A DNA stretch of 64,000 bases from Flavipsychrobacter sp. (GTDB lineage: Bacteria; Bacteroidota; Bacteroidia; Chitinophagales; Chitinophagaceae): contig JAWKLD010000001.1 in the NCBI GenBank assembly GCA_041392855.1, positions 253,501 through 317,500 of the forward strand, given 5' to 3'. Both the position numbers and the translations under genes were made by a program. Of this stretch, positions 35,371 to 44,244 are shown in pieces (the stretch's first letter is position 1; each line of letters opens with the position of its first letter). The notes beneath the pieces are model-generated. The model ran no database searches. It saw only the letters and a list, made by a program, of their open reading frames with translations, and had not been told where the DNA came from.

Positions 35371-35928
35371 CTACTTATTGTTATCAATTAGTGCTGCGTC
35401 GGAATATCGCTCTAGTATTGTTTTTAAGTTTTTTCTAGCTCTATATAGTCTTACTTTTATGTTACTCTTACTAAGTCCTGTTATACGTTCAATCTCTTCA
35501 ATAGTTTGCTCATGTAGATAGAATAGGGTTATTATTTCTCCTTCTTGTTTAGTCAGTTTGTTAATAGCTAAACTTAATTGTTCTTTTTCTGATTTCTGTT
35601 CTATAGGAAAAGAGGCATTATAACCTATGTTGTCATCCTGTATCTCTTCAAATTTAGGGTTGGTCTTTCTAAGATGGGATAAGCATGTGTTTCTGGCAAT
35701 AGTATACAGCCATGTACTAAACTTACTGTTTTTATTAAAGCTGTATAGTGCGTGGTATGCTTTCACAAATATATCTTGTGCTATTTCTTCTGCTTCCTGA
35801 TTGTCTTTTATGTAGCGTAGGGTAAGCGTATATACATAATGCTGATAACGCTCGACCAATATAGCAAAAGGTTTTTGTTGCCCTTTTAGTATATCGTCAA
35901 TGATATCATTATCAGTTGCATCGTGCAT
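35371..35928 (-). CDS. ECF-type RNA polymerase sigma factor
   Basis: The protein has sigma region 2 (FAILVERYQHYVYTLTLRYIKDNQEAEEIAQDIFVKAYHAL, then the -10 recognition part FSTWLYTIARNTCLSHLRK) and region 4 (KQEGEIITLFYLHEQTIEEIERITGLSKSNIKVRLYRARKNL). I use the ATG at 35928, giving 185 residues. The longer frame to 35946 would place its start codon and first codons on the -10 element CGTCTTAT of a matching ECF promoter. The leader would then be only a few bases. It is followed by a membrane anti-sigma gene and probably controls itself and the divergent DUF6249 gene. Confidence 0.88.
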   Translation of the reverse strand: MHDATDNDIIDDILKGQQKPFAILVERYQHYVYTLTLRYIKDNQEAEEIAQDIFVKAYHALYSFNKNSKFSTWLYTIARNTCLSHLRKTNPKFEEIQDDNIGYNASFPIEQKSEKEQLSLAINKLTKQEGEIITLFYLHEQTIEEIERITGLSKSNIKVRLYRARKNLKTILERYSDAALIDNNK

Positions 35929-35936
35929 ATATGATA

Positions 35937-35966
35937 TAAGACGCATTACCTTAAAGTTAGGTTACA
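35937..35966 (-). promoter_or_regulatory. ECF-type promoter of the sigma factor gene (TGTAAC-N17-CGTC)
   Basis: On the minus strand TGTAAC (35961-35966), 17 bases, then CGTCTTA (35937-35943). This fits ECF promoters (GTAAC near -35, CGTC at -10) and points at the sigma gene. It is the mirror image of the promoter at 35987-36017. Confidence 0.75.
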
Positions 35967-35986
35967 CAATTTTATTTTCTTTTTTC

Positions 35987-36017
35987 TGTAACCTCATTAC
36001 TCATTATCTCGTCTTAT
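35987..36017 (+). promoter_or_regulatory. ECF-type promoter of the DUF6249 gene (TGTAAC-N17-CGTC)
   Basis: TGTAAC (35987-35992), 17 bases, then CGTCTTAT (36010-36017), about 35 bases before the ATG at 36052. Boxes and spacing are the same as for the divergent sigma-gene promoter. Confidence 0.75.
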
Positions 36018-36051
36018 GGTAAACAAGCATTTTTAAAACTAAAAGAATATT

Positions 36052-36453
36052 ATGTATCAAGCTGCTGAAGTATTAATCCCGATGTCTTTTTTTGCTACTG
36101 TGCTGGGGCTGTTTTTTATGCGGAGTAGAGAGAATATGGCATTGATAGAGAATGGCATTAACCCACGAAAAAACTTTGGAGGTCCTAGACCTTATGTTTA
36201 TATGAAATATGCCTTGCTATTGGTAGGTGCAGGTTTGGGATTGTTGATAGCCTATATTGTAGATGTGGCTTGGTTGCACGAGGCTACTAAATATGTAGAT
36301 AAGAATGGCGTTATGAGACATAATGATACCGCTGCAATATATTTTTCCATGCTAGCTATAGGTGGCGGTTTAGGGCTTTATCTTGCCTATAAGCAAGAGC
36401 GCAAACACTGGAACGAAGGACGCGTTGATGATAATAGTAGTAATAATGAATAA
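36052..36453 (+). CDS. DUF6249-like small membrane protein, probable ECF sigma target
   Basis: The 133-residue protein has three membrane helices (about 5-22, 50-72 and 95-113) and a short loop SRENMALIENGINPRKNFGG, which resembles the DUF6249 family of Bacteroidota membrane proteins. The function is unknown. It diverges from the ECF sigma gene and has a promoter with the same TGTAAC-N17-CGTC boxes, so it is a likely member of that sigma factor's regulon. Confidence 0.75.
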   Translation: MYQAAEVLIPMSFFATVLGLFFMRSRENMALIENGINPRKNFGGPRPYVYMKYALLLVGAGLGLLIAYIVDVAWLHEATKYVDKNGVMRHNDTAAIYFSMLAIGGGLGLYLAYKQERKHWNEGRVDDNSSNNE

Positions 36454-36488
36454 ACCCTGCAAATAAATATTAACCAGATAGATACCAT

Positions 36489-36516
36489 AAAAGCCTGTTT
36501 GTCTAAACGGGCTTTT
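36489..36516. terminator. bidirectional terminator overlapping the DinB stop codon
   Basis: A 12-bp stem (AAAAGCCTGTTT/AAACGGGCTTTT, one T.G pair) with loop GTCT. It follows the DUF6249 gene and overlaps the first two bases of the convergent DinB gene's stop. Confidence 0.8.
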
Positions 36517-37084
36517 AGTTTTTTAGCAAATCATCGGTAAAGTGCCGGTCTCCCTTTTCTTGTGAAAATTTCTTTTCATTGTATTGTGCTGAAGCGTTTT
36601 TGGGGATAGATAAGCTGCTCCATTCCTCTTCTTTTAGCAGCTTGGCAGCATACACTATTTGGCCCACATGATAAGCATAGTGCGCTACTTGTCTATTTAT
36701 AGCCTCTAGTATAGTATGCCCATCGTTGCGTATGTATATGGTTTTAGATAAGTCTTTGTCTGATATGCTATCTAAAGCATTGAATAAACATTGCCAACCT
36801 TCATTCCATTTGCTGAGCAGTTCTTCTCTTGTTTGAATGTCGTTTTCAAACTCTGCATCGCGTTGACGCCATTCCTTTTCTCCGTCTGTAGTAAGAAAGT
36901 CTGTCCAGCGACTCAACATATTTCCCCAAAGGTGTTTAGCAATAGTGGCTATACTATTGCTGTTTTCATTAGGTTGTAAGAACAGCTTGTTATCTGGTAG
37001 TTGCGCCATAGACTTTTCTCCAAGTTGCTTGTAGTAGGTGAATTGCTGTTTGGTGCTTTTTAGATAGTCAAGTGTTGTTTCCAT
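36515..37084 (-). CDS. DinB-superfamily protein (DUF1572)
   Basis: The 189-residue protein is a four-helix-bundle member of the DinB superfamily, DUF1572 subgroup. Likely metal ligands are His52 (IATIAKHLWGNMLSRWTDFL) and the pair in NRQVAHYAYHVGQIVY. DinB-like proteins include thiol S-transferases (BstA and relatives), but DUF1572 members are uncharacterised. Its ATG shares one base with the GNAT gene's stop, so it is translationally coupled as the last gene of a three-gene transcript. Confidence 0.86.
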   Translation of the reverse strand: METTLDYLKSTKQQFTYYKQLGEKSMAQLPDNKLFLQPNENSNSIATIAKHLWGNMLSRWTDFLTTDGEKEWRQRDAEFENDIQTREELLSKWNEGWQCLFNALDSISDKDLSKTIYIRNDGHTILEAINRQVAHYAYHVGQIVYAAKLLKEEEWSSLSIPKNASAQYNEKKFSQEKGDRHFTDDLLKN

Positions 37085-37545
37085 TACATATTGTTTTGGT
37101 CGTTATCAAATGTAGTTACGGGGCTAAACTCCATAAATCGCTCCGGGTTGTTTATAGGTATAAATCCATATTGAGCATAAAGGGCTTGTGCATCAAGTGT
37201 GGCTAACATTATTTTGCGTAGGGCTTTCACCCAATCTAAGCCTAACATTAATTCTATCATCACTTTGCTTAATCCTTTTTTACGATGCTCTTCTACAATA
37301 TAAACATCCGCTAAATAAGCAAAGGTAGTATAGTCTGTTATTAGCCTGCCAAAGCCAACTTGCTCTTCGTTGAAAAGTATATTAATACAAAATGAGTTTT
37401 CTACAGCACCTTTGATAACATCAAAGGCAATATCTTTTTTCCAGTACGACTCTTTAGACAGCCATTTGTGGATGGCTACAATATCTGCTTTTGCTTTGTC
37501 TGAGGTTATAAGGTAGTCGTTGTATTTGTGATTAATTTGTTGCAT
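37084..37545 (-). CDS. GNAT family N-acetyltransferase
   Basis: The 153-residue protein is a GCN5-like acetyltransferase. The acetyl-CoA binding part FAYLADVYIVEEHRKKGLSKVMIELML contains the (R/K)xxG(L/I) loop, and the C-terminal region ATLDAQALYAQYGFIPI closes the fold. The substrate is unknown. The start overlaps the end of the upstream DMT exporter gene by 14 bases, and its stop overlaps the DinB gene start by one base, so the three genes are one tightly packed unit. Confidence 0.92.
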   Translation of the reverse strand: MQQINHKYNDYLITSDKAKADIVAIHKWLSKESYWKKDIAFDVIKGAVENSFCINILFNEEQVGFGRLITDYTTFAYLADVYIVEEHRKKGLSKVMIELMLGLDWVKALRKIMLATLDAQALYAQYGFIPINNPERFMEFSPVTTFDNDQNNM

Positions 37546-38446
37546 TGTTTTTTAAGCGTTGTGCCTTATATCCTCTATTGACCAGATATACTCCTGATAC
37601 TATGCTTACAAATGCCAACCAAGTATACCAAGTCAACTTCTCATCCAGTATAAGATATCCCAATAGAACGGCTACTAGAGGATTGATATATGCATAGCTA
37701 GTTACAAAGCCTACAGGAAGTTTCTTTAAAGCATACATGTAGGCAGTGTATGCTATTATAGAGCCTACTACCACTAGATATCCCATAGATAGTAGTGCGT
37801 CTTTTTGAAATGGTTGAAAGTCTGTATAGCTATCAACAAGAGGGCTGAGTAGAACAAGAAACAGACCTCCAAATCCTATTTGGACACCAGAGTTAAATAT
37901 GGGGTTAATGATATCAACCTTTTTTCTATTGAGGATACTACCCAAAGCCCAAAATGCTGTAGCAAAGTAAATACTCACCATGCCAAACAGATAAGCGGGG
38001 TTGGCAAGATCTGCAATATTGTCTTTGAAGATCAAGACAACACCACCAAATGCCAGTAACATGCCGAGTACTATTGTAAGGCTTAGCTTTTCTTCTTTTG
38101 ATGCAATTAGGTTGATAATAACAGCATTCATTGGCATCATGGTGCATATCAGAGCGGCTACACCACTTGGTATTACCTTTTCTGCATAAGATACCGTGCC
38201 ATTACCTATGGTGATAAGTAAAAAGCCAATAAGCATATTATGAAAAAGAGTAGACTTGGTCAGGTCTGCTCTTTTGTACCAAGCTAGCCCAATGCCCAAC
38301 ATAAGTAAGCCCGATACTACTTGGCGTATCCCTGCAAATAGAAAAGCAGGGTAGTGTGATACCCCTACTCGAATAGCAAGGTATGTAGTGCCCCAAGCTA
38401 TACAGATAACGAAATAAGCAATGTATGCTTTTGTTTTGTCGCCCAT
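37532..38446 (-). CDS. EamA/DMT family transporter
   Basis: The 304-residue protein has about ten membrane helices and two EamA repeats. Signatures are CIAWGTTYLAIRVGVSHYP in the first repeat and VVVGSIIAYTAYMYALKKLPVGFVTSYAYINPLVAVLLGYLILDEKL in the second. These transporters export small metabolites, such as amino acids or drugs; the substrate is unknown. It heads a compact unit with a GNAT and a DinB protein, which hints at handling or modifying a toxic small molecule, though this is only context. Confidence 0.92.
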   Translation of the reverse strand: MGDKTKAYIAYFVICIAWGTTYLAIRVGVSHYPAFLFAGIRQVVSGLLMLGIGLAWYKRADLTKSTLFHNMLIGFLLITIGNGTVSYAEKVIPSGVAALICTMMPMNAVIINLIASKEEKLSLTIVLGMLLAFGGVVLIFKDNIADLANPAYLFGMVSIYFATAFWALGSILNRKKVDIINPIFNSGVQIGFGGLFLVLLSPLVDSYTDFQPFQKDALLSMGYLVVVGSIIAYTAYMYALKKLPVGFVTSYAYINPLVAVLLGYLILDEKLTWYTWLAFVSIVSGVYLVNRGYKAQRLKNNATN

Positions 38447-38490
38447 GATAATTGCTACGCAAATATCATGTATTTATATATTAGTTGATG

Positions 38491-40626
38491 CTATTTTTCT
38501 TTGTTCTTTATACTAGTGTTTTTTCTACGTTTTTCCTTTGGTTTAACAACAACCCACTCCTCTAGCACTACATTGAATGGCATCTTGCCAATGGTAACAA
38601 TAGCCCTCTTGTCCCTTATTTCGGTAAGTGTGCCTACTTGGTGATTGTTTTTATTCCGTATCAGGTCGCCAACTTTGGGCTGTCCTCCCACTAGAGCATA
38701 GTTTTTATCTGCTTTTTTAGCTGCAGATTCATTGGCTTTAATGACCTTCTTTTTAAATAGAACTTTCTCTGCAGCATCAATCACTTCTTGTTTGTTCTCT
38801 GCCTTTTTCCAGTCATGTATTATTTGCTTGAACTTGCGCTCCATGTCTCTCAAGTAGTCTAGTTCTTCTTTCTTGATCTTGTTTTGAAGCTTTAATGTGT
38901 CATGGTGTTGCTCTAGTCTTTCCTTATCTATTAGTTCCTCAAACTCCTCTTTTAGTTCTTTGTTCTTTTTGAGTTGCTGGTCAAGCTGTTGTTCCTTTTT
39001 AGTTAGTCTTACGGCTTGTTGTTCCGTTTTTAGTAGCATCTTATCCAGTTTAAAATGCCCTCTATCGGTCAGTTGTCTGGCTCTGTCAATGATATGTTTA
39101 GGTAGTCTGCTTCTTTGAGCAATGGCAAAAGTGTAAGAGCTACCTGGTTTGCCTACTTCTAGTTTATAAAGTGGTTCTAGTTTGTCTTCATCAAACATCA
39201 TAGCACCATTGATGATACCTGGTACTTTCCCAGCCATTACCTTTAGGTTTAAGTAGTGTGTAGTGATGATGCCAATAGCATGTTTTTTGGCCATTTCTTC
39301 CACTATGGCCTCAGCAAATGCACCTCCAAGATTTGGGTCAGATCCACTCCCTAATTCATCAATAAAGAAAAGCGTTTTACCTGTGGCAAAGTCCATAAAG
39401 TATTTCATGTCTCTAAGGTGGGCGCTGTAGGTGCTTAATTCATTTTCTATGGATTGTGTATCCCCTATATGGATCATTATTTGCTTGAAAACACCTATTT
39501 GAGAATGACTGTCTACAGGAATTAACATGCCGGACTGTGCCATGATCTGAAGAAGACCAACTGTCTTCATCGAAACTGTTTTACCTCCGGCATTCGGTCC
39601 GCTTATCATAAGTATGCGTTTGTTCCTGTCGAGGCTTATGTTTAGAGGTATGGTTTCTTTTCCTTGTGTTTTATTGTGTAGATAAAGTAATGGGTGTCTA
39701 GCATTACTTAAGTTGATGACAGGGTGCGGGCTAAGTTGTGGCATATCAGCTCCTAAATCTTCGGCAAACAATGCTTTAGCCCTTATAAAATCGTAAATAC
39801 CACAAATATGATAGTAGCCAGTAAGCTGTGGATGAAAAACAGATACAGCTGCTGTTGTCTCTGCTAATATTCTTTGTATCTCCCTTGCTTCCGCTCTTTC
39901 TAAAGAGAAAATCTCATTGTTAAGTTCAATGGTGCTTTCAGGTTCAATAAAAACAGTTCTTTGAGAATCGCTCTCTCCATGCAAGATGCCTTTTACTATA
40001 CGCTTGTGTTCAGCCTGTATGGCTACTACACGTCTCCCGTTTAAAAAACCTTCGGAAATATCTGCCAAATAACCTTGCTTGTTCAGTTTTCTTAAGATGC
40101 CTTCATATACTTTTCTGAGATGAGCACGTTTGGTAGACAGGTTGGCTCTTATCTGCATCAATTCGCGAGATGCGTTGTCTCTTACTGCCCCTGTATCATC
40201 AATTACAGCGGTTATTAATTCCGCTATCTCTTTTTCATAGATGATATTGGCAACTATAGCACGTAGGTAATCATAAAATGGTTCTTGTTTTCTAAACCAT
40301 ACCAGTATATCTCTAGTGTTTAGTGCCAGTTTTTGAAATTGAAGAAGTTGTTCTCCTGTCAAAGAAGCTCTTGGGATAGAAAGTAGTTTAAGTTCACTTT
40401 CAATATTTCTAGTGAAATCATTAGGAAAACGCTCTCCTTGGTTAAGGGTAGATTTAAACTCCTTTACTTCATGCAGCTCTTTTTCTATGTACTCCAGTTT
40501 AGTGTGAAATCGAATCTGCTCTACAGATTTTTTTGCACTATCAGTTCTGCACTTTTCTTTTAAAAGAGTACATATTTTATTAAATTCTAAAGCTTCGAGA
40601 GCCTGAGCAGGATACAGTAACATCAT
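38491..40626 (-). CDS. mutS2: MutS2-family DNA-binding ATPase lacking the Smr domain
   Basis: MutS2 binds branched DNA and suppresses recombination; it also acts on collided ribosomes in some bacteria. The 711-residue protein has the core domain, the ATPase with Walker A GPNAGGKT (343-350), Walker B and signature (TLFFIDELGSGSDPNLGGAFAEAIVEEM), a long coiled coil (about 515-630) and a KOW-like region (KVGDLIRNKNNHQVGTLTEIRDKRAIVTIG). It ends there, in a basic tail, where other MutS2 proteins have the Smr nuclease domain (LDLRG.. HGxG); none is seen in any frame of the 45-base gap that follows. Confidence 0.9.
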   Translation of the reverse strand: MMLLYPAQALEALEFNKICTLLKEKCRTDSAKKSVEQIRFHTKLEYIEKELHEVKEFKSTLNQGERFPNDFTRNIESELKLLSIPRASLTGEQLLQFQKLALNTRDILVWFRKQEPFYDYLRAIVANIIYEKEIAELITAVIDDTGAVRDNASRELMQIRANLSTKRAHLRKVYEGILRKLNKQGYLADISEGFLNGRRVVAIQAEHKRIVKGILHGESDSQRTVFIEPESTIELNNEIFSLERAEAREIQRILAETTAAVSVFHPQLTGYYHICGIYDFIRAKALFAEDLGADMPQLSPHPVINLSNARHPLLYLHNKTQGKETIPLNISLDRNKRILMISGPNAGGKTVSMKTVGLLQIMAQSGMLIPVDSHSQIGVFKQIMIHIGDTQSIENELSTYSAHLRDMKYFMDFATGKTLFFIDELGSGSDPNLGGAFAEAIVEEMAKKHAIGIITTHYLNLKVMAGKVPGIINGAMMFDEDKLEPLYKLEVGKPGSSYTFAIAQRSRLPKHIIDRARQLTDRGHFKLDKMLLKTEQQAVRLTKKEQQLDQQLKKNKELKEEFEELIDKERLEQHHDTLKLQNKIKKEELDYLRDMERKFKQIIHDWKKAENKQEVIDAAEKVLFKKKVIKANESAAKKADKNYALVGGQPKVGDLIRNKNNHQVGTLTEIRDKRAIVTIGKMPFNVVLEEWVVVKPKEKRRKNTSIKNKEK

Positions 40627-40647
40627 CTTTTATTCCTATCAAGATCA

Positions 40648-40655
40648 CAAAGTTA
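40648..40655 (-). promoter_or_regulatory. -7 promoter element TAACTTTG for mutS2
   Basis: On the minus strand TAACTTTG matches TAnnTTTG, 21 bases before the mutS2 ATG. No -33 box at the proper distance. Confidence 0.42.
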
Positions 40656-40715
40656 CTATAACATAGTGTTATGATAGTCTAAATCAATATTTCCGTTATA
40701 TTGCATATTCAGCTT

Positions 40716-43700
40716 ATGAATAATTACCAGCAGCTCATATCCCGTTTAGATGCTTTTACAAGGAAGTATTACACCAATCAGTTGGTTAGAGGGGGGCTTG
40801 TGTTTTTGATAAGTTTGCTCTTGTTTGTCCTTACTGTGTCTATTGGGGAGTATTATCTCTATATGCCTGTTTGGCTTAAAATGACGTTACTCTCGTTTTT
40901 CATTATTGCGGGTAGCACTGCCTTAATAGTATGGGTAGTATTGCCACTTATTAAGATGTATAGGTTGGGTAAGGTTATTAGCCATGAAAAAGCGGCTGTT
41001 ATCATTGGCGCTCATTTTCCTGAAGTGAGTGATAAGCTGCTGAATATCCTACAACTAAAGAATGAGTCGGTTACTCAATCCAGTAAGGATCTTATAGAAG
41101 CAAGTATAGACCAGAAAGCAGCACAGATAGCTGTGGTACCTATTGGGTCGGCTATAGATATTTCTAAGAATAAAAGATACCTACCTTATTTATTACCATT
41201 GATATTAATAGGTGTGTTTATTTTGGTGGCAGCGCCGAGTATATTCAGAGATGCTTCGGAAAGGTTATTGCACCCCACAACCGAATTTGCCAAGCCTGCA
41301 CCATTCCGTTTTGTTTTAGCAGATAATACGTTGCAGGTAGTAAGAAATACTGATTACTTATTGGAGGTAACGACCGAAGGGGATGTAGCACCTGAAATGA
41401 TGTTTTTGGACATTGATGGAGAGCGAGTGCCTATGTCAAAAGAGAAGGGTGTTTTTAGCTATACATTCAGGAATGTATCAGCGCCTCAAACCTTCAACCT
41501 CTATGCTGGAGGCTTTTATTCTACAGTGTATGACTTGAAGGTGGTACAAAAACCTCTTCTTAAATCATTTACCGTTAGTTTAGACTATCCTAGCTATACA
41601 GGTAAGCAAGATGAGGTAAGAAATAGTCTTGGTGATATATCTGTGCCTGAGGGAACAGTTGTGACTTGGGACATTGCTACAGAATTTACTGATGAAGTGA
41701 GCATGCAATTTGGAGCAGAAGAAATAGTGAAGTTGCAAGAAAGTGGTGGTAGATATAATAACAGCGCTCGTTTCTTGAAAGACAGCACATATGCTCTTGT
41801 CCTCAAAAATAATAACTCGTCATTGGTTGATACTTATAAGTATACCGTAACTGTAGTGAAGGATCAACACCCTGTTGTGCAGCTTCAAGAGTTCAAAGAC
41901 TCGATATCTGGCACACAAATAGTGATGAAAGGGACGGCAGGGGATGACTATGCAATTAGCAAGGTGCTGTTCAATTATGAAGTAGCTGACGCTCAAAATA
42001 AACAGCTAAATAAAAAGAGTATTCCTTTAAATATTTCGAAAGGTGCTTTAACTTCTTATCAGCATTACTTTGATATTAAAACACTAGACCTGCAGCCCGG
42101 ACAAAAAGTAAGCTACTATATAGAAGCGTGGGATAATGATCAGATAAATGGTAGTAAGGCTACAAGAAGTGATGCAAGAACATTTAAAATGTTTAATGCA
42201 AAAGAAATTGATTCTGCAATTAATGAGCATGCTAAGCAAATAAATTCGGACCTAAGTAGTAGCTCTGAGCAAAGTGAAGCATTAAAGCAAGAGTATAAGG
42301 AGCTGCAAAATAAGCTATTGCAAAACAACTCCATGGGTTGGGAGATGCAGCAGTCGATGAAGAATTTGATGAAGATGCAACAGCAGTTGCAAAGCAGAAT
42401 GGATGCTGTAAAAAAACGTTTTGAGGAGCAAGTAGAACAGAGTAAACAAAAACAATACAGTGAGGATCTTAGGAATAAGCAAGAGCAATTAGAAAAACAA
42501 ATGGATAATCTGCTCGATAAAGAGTTGAAGGAGCAGATGAAGAAGTTGGAAGACCTGATGAAGAAGCTGAACAAGGAGAATGCTGTTCAGTCTATGCAAG
42601 AGTTGGAGCAGGAGAATAAGCTTTTCGATATGGATCTGGAGCGTATGCAGGAATTGATGAAGCAGATGGAAATGCAAATGAGGCTGGAGGATATGGCCAA
42701 TAAGGTTGATGAATTAGCGGCTAAAGAATTAGCCTTAAAAGAGAAAACAGATAATGCCAAGGATGAGGAAGCCTTGAAGACCCTTACAGAAGAGCAAAAG
42801 AAAATTGAAAAAGATGTAGAAGATGTGTTGAAGGAAGATATGAAGGAAGCAAAGGAGTTAAATGAGCAGCTAGAAAAACAACAACAGTTAGAAACACCTA
42901 CAGAGCAAGGTGAGCAGGCGCAAGAAGAGATGAAGAGTAGTGAGCAAGAGCTAAATAAAAGTGAAAAGTCTAAAGCGTCAAAATCGCAAAGCAAAGCAGC
43001 GGAAAACCTGAAAAAAATGGCGTCTACCCTTCGCCAGCAAGCATCGGGTATGGATATAGAGCAGATAGAAGTAGATATAAAGGCGGTACGTCAAGTGTTA
43101 TCCAATTTAATGCGTCTGTCTTTCAAGCAAGAGCAGTTGATGGAGCAGGTTAGATCTACTCAAGTTATCAGTAAGCAGTACGTTGCTAACAAGCAAGAAC
43201 AGAAAAAACTACATACAAATTCCCTGATGATAAGAGATAGCCTTTTTGCACTTAGTAAAAGAATTGAGTTTTTATCAGCGGCTATTAATAGAGAGACCAC
43301 TTCTTTGGAAAAGAACATGAATCGTTCGGTTGCATTGTTGGAAGATAGGGATGTGAGCAAAGCTGTTAGTAGGCAACAATATGTAATGACCCATGTAAAC
43401 AATTTGGCCTTGATGTTGAATGAGACCCTGTCTAACCTAATGCAAATGCAAAGTCAGGCATCTCAAGGTAGTTCAGGCAGCTGTAAGAAGCCTGGAGGTA
43501 AAACGCCAAAACCTGGAATGGGTAAGCAGCTAAGCGATGTAATTACTAAACAAAAAGACCTCGGTAATGCAATGCAGCAAATGCAACAAGCTAAGCAAAA
43601 AGGGAAGGGAGGTCAACAAGGTCAGTCTGGTAGTCCTAAGTCTGGTCAGCAAGGAGAGCAGGGTGAGGAAGGTAATAGTGAAAAAGAAGGAATGACTGCG

Positions 43701-44123
43701 GAAAAATTGGCAAGGTTGGCACAACAGCAATCAGCTATACGTAAGCAGCTACAAGAGTTGAATATGCTACTTAATAGTAACGGGATGGGGGCAGAGGTTA
43801 ATGAACTTCGCGAATTAGAAAAGCAAATGGATAGAACAGAGGCAGAATTGGTCAATAAAAGACTAACTGCTCAGTTGCTAATGAGACAGAAAGAAATATT
43901 ATCTAGGTTACTAAAAGTAGAAGAGTCAGTAAGAGAGCAGGAGCAAGATGATAAGCGCTCTTCAAAGTCTGCAGAGAAGCAGGCAAGACCTGTTCCTGAT
44001 GATTTAAAGCAATATATAGATAAGAGCAAAAGTATTCTGGAAGAGTATAAAGTAGCGCCTCCACAACTCAAGCCATATTATAAATCTATGGTAGAAGAAT
44101 ACTATAAAATACTAGGTACATAA
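40716..44123 (+). CDS. DUF4175 family large membrane-anchored coiled-coil protein
   Basis: From the ATG at 40716 (TTG 40701 is the longer option) the protein has 1135 residues. Two N-terminal membrane helices (about residues 26-48 and 55-77) and a third (around 160-180) are followed by Ig-like segments. Then comes a very long Gln/Glu/Lys-rich coiled coil from about residue 500 to the end, including a Gly/Lys/Gln-rich low-complexity patch (KGKGGQQGQSG). This layout fits DUF4175, a Bacteroidota-enriched family of unknown function. The direction is opposite to mutS2, sharing the same upstream region. Confidence 0.85.
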   Translation: MNNYQQLISRLDAFTRKYYTNQLVRGGLVFLISLLLFVLTVSIGEYYLYMPVWLKMTLLSFFIIAGSTALIVWVVLPLIKMYRLGKVISHEKAAVIIGAHFPEVSDKLLNILQLKNESVTQSSKDLIEASIDQKAAQIAVVPIGSAIDISKNKRYLPYLLPLILIGVFILVAAPSIFRDASERLLHPTTEFAKPAPFRFVLADNTLQVVRNTDYLLEVTTEGDVAPEMMFLDIDGERVPMSKEKGVFSYTFRNVSAPQTFNLYAGGFYSTVYDLKVVQKPLLKSFTVSLDYPSYTGKQDEVRNSLGDISVPEGTVVTWDIATEFTDEVSMQFGAEEIVKLQESGGRYNNSARFLKDSTYALVLKNNNSSLVDTYKYTVTVVKDQHPVVQLQEFKDSISGTQIVMKGTAGDDYAISKVLFNYEVADAQNKQLNKKSIPLNISKGALTSYQHYFDIKTLDLQPGQKVSYYIEAWDNDQINGSKATRSDARTFKMFNAKEIDSAINEHAKQINSDLSSSSEQSEALKQEYKELQNKLLQNNSMGWEMQQSMKNLMKMQQQLQSRMDAVKKRFEEQVEQSKQKQYSEDLRNKQEQLEKQMDNLLDKELKEQMKKLEDLMKKLNKENAVQSMQELEQENKLFDMDLERMQELMKQMEMQMRLEDMANKVDELAAKELALKEKTDNAKDEEALKTLTEEQKKIEKDVEDVLKEDMKEAKELNEQLEKQQQLETPTEQGEQAQEEMKSSEQELNKSEKSKASKSQSKAAENLKKMASTLRQQASGMDIEQIEVDIKAVRQVLSNLMRLSFKQEQLMEQVRSTQVISKQYVANKQEQKKLHTNSLMIRDSLFALSKRIEFLSAAINRETTSLEKNMNRSVALLEDRDVSKAVSRQQYVMTHVNNLALMLNETLSNLMQMQSQASQGSSGSCKKPGGKTPKPGMGKQLSDVITKQKDLGNAMQQMQQAKQKGKGGQQGQSGSPKSGQQGEQGEEGNSEKEGMTAEKLARLAQQQSAIRKQLQELNMLLNSNGMGAEVNELRELEKQMDRTEAELVNKRLTAQLLMRQKEILSRLLKVEESVREQEQDDKRSSKSAEKQARPVPDDLKQYIDKSKSILEEYKVAPPQLKPYYKSMVEEYYKILGT

Positions 44124-44244
44124 TATAATATATTTTTCTACTTTTTATAGTAAATCGCATTAAAAAAGTTTAATATCTGTCTTGTTTTTTGCCACAGTTA
44201 TGTAACTAATTGTTAAAGTATTCATTATCACAATGTTATTACAA

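Noticed and set aside
35929..35946. Start of the ECF sigma gene at ATG 35946
   Set aside because: The first codons after this ATG form the CGTCTTAT -10 box of the matching ECF promoter, so the transcript cannot contain it; ATG 35928 is used instead.
42140..42994. Cys/Ser/Phe-rich antisense frames opposite the DUF4175 coiled coil
   Set aside because: They are complements of Lys/Glu/Gln codon runs in the sense gene and have no signal or motif of their own.
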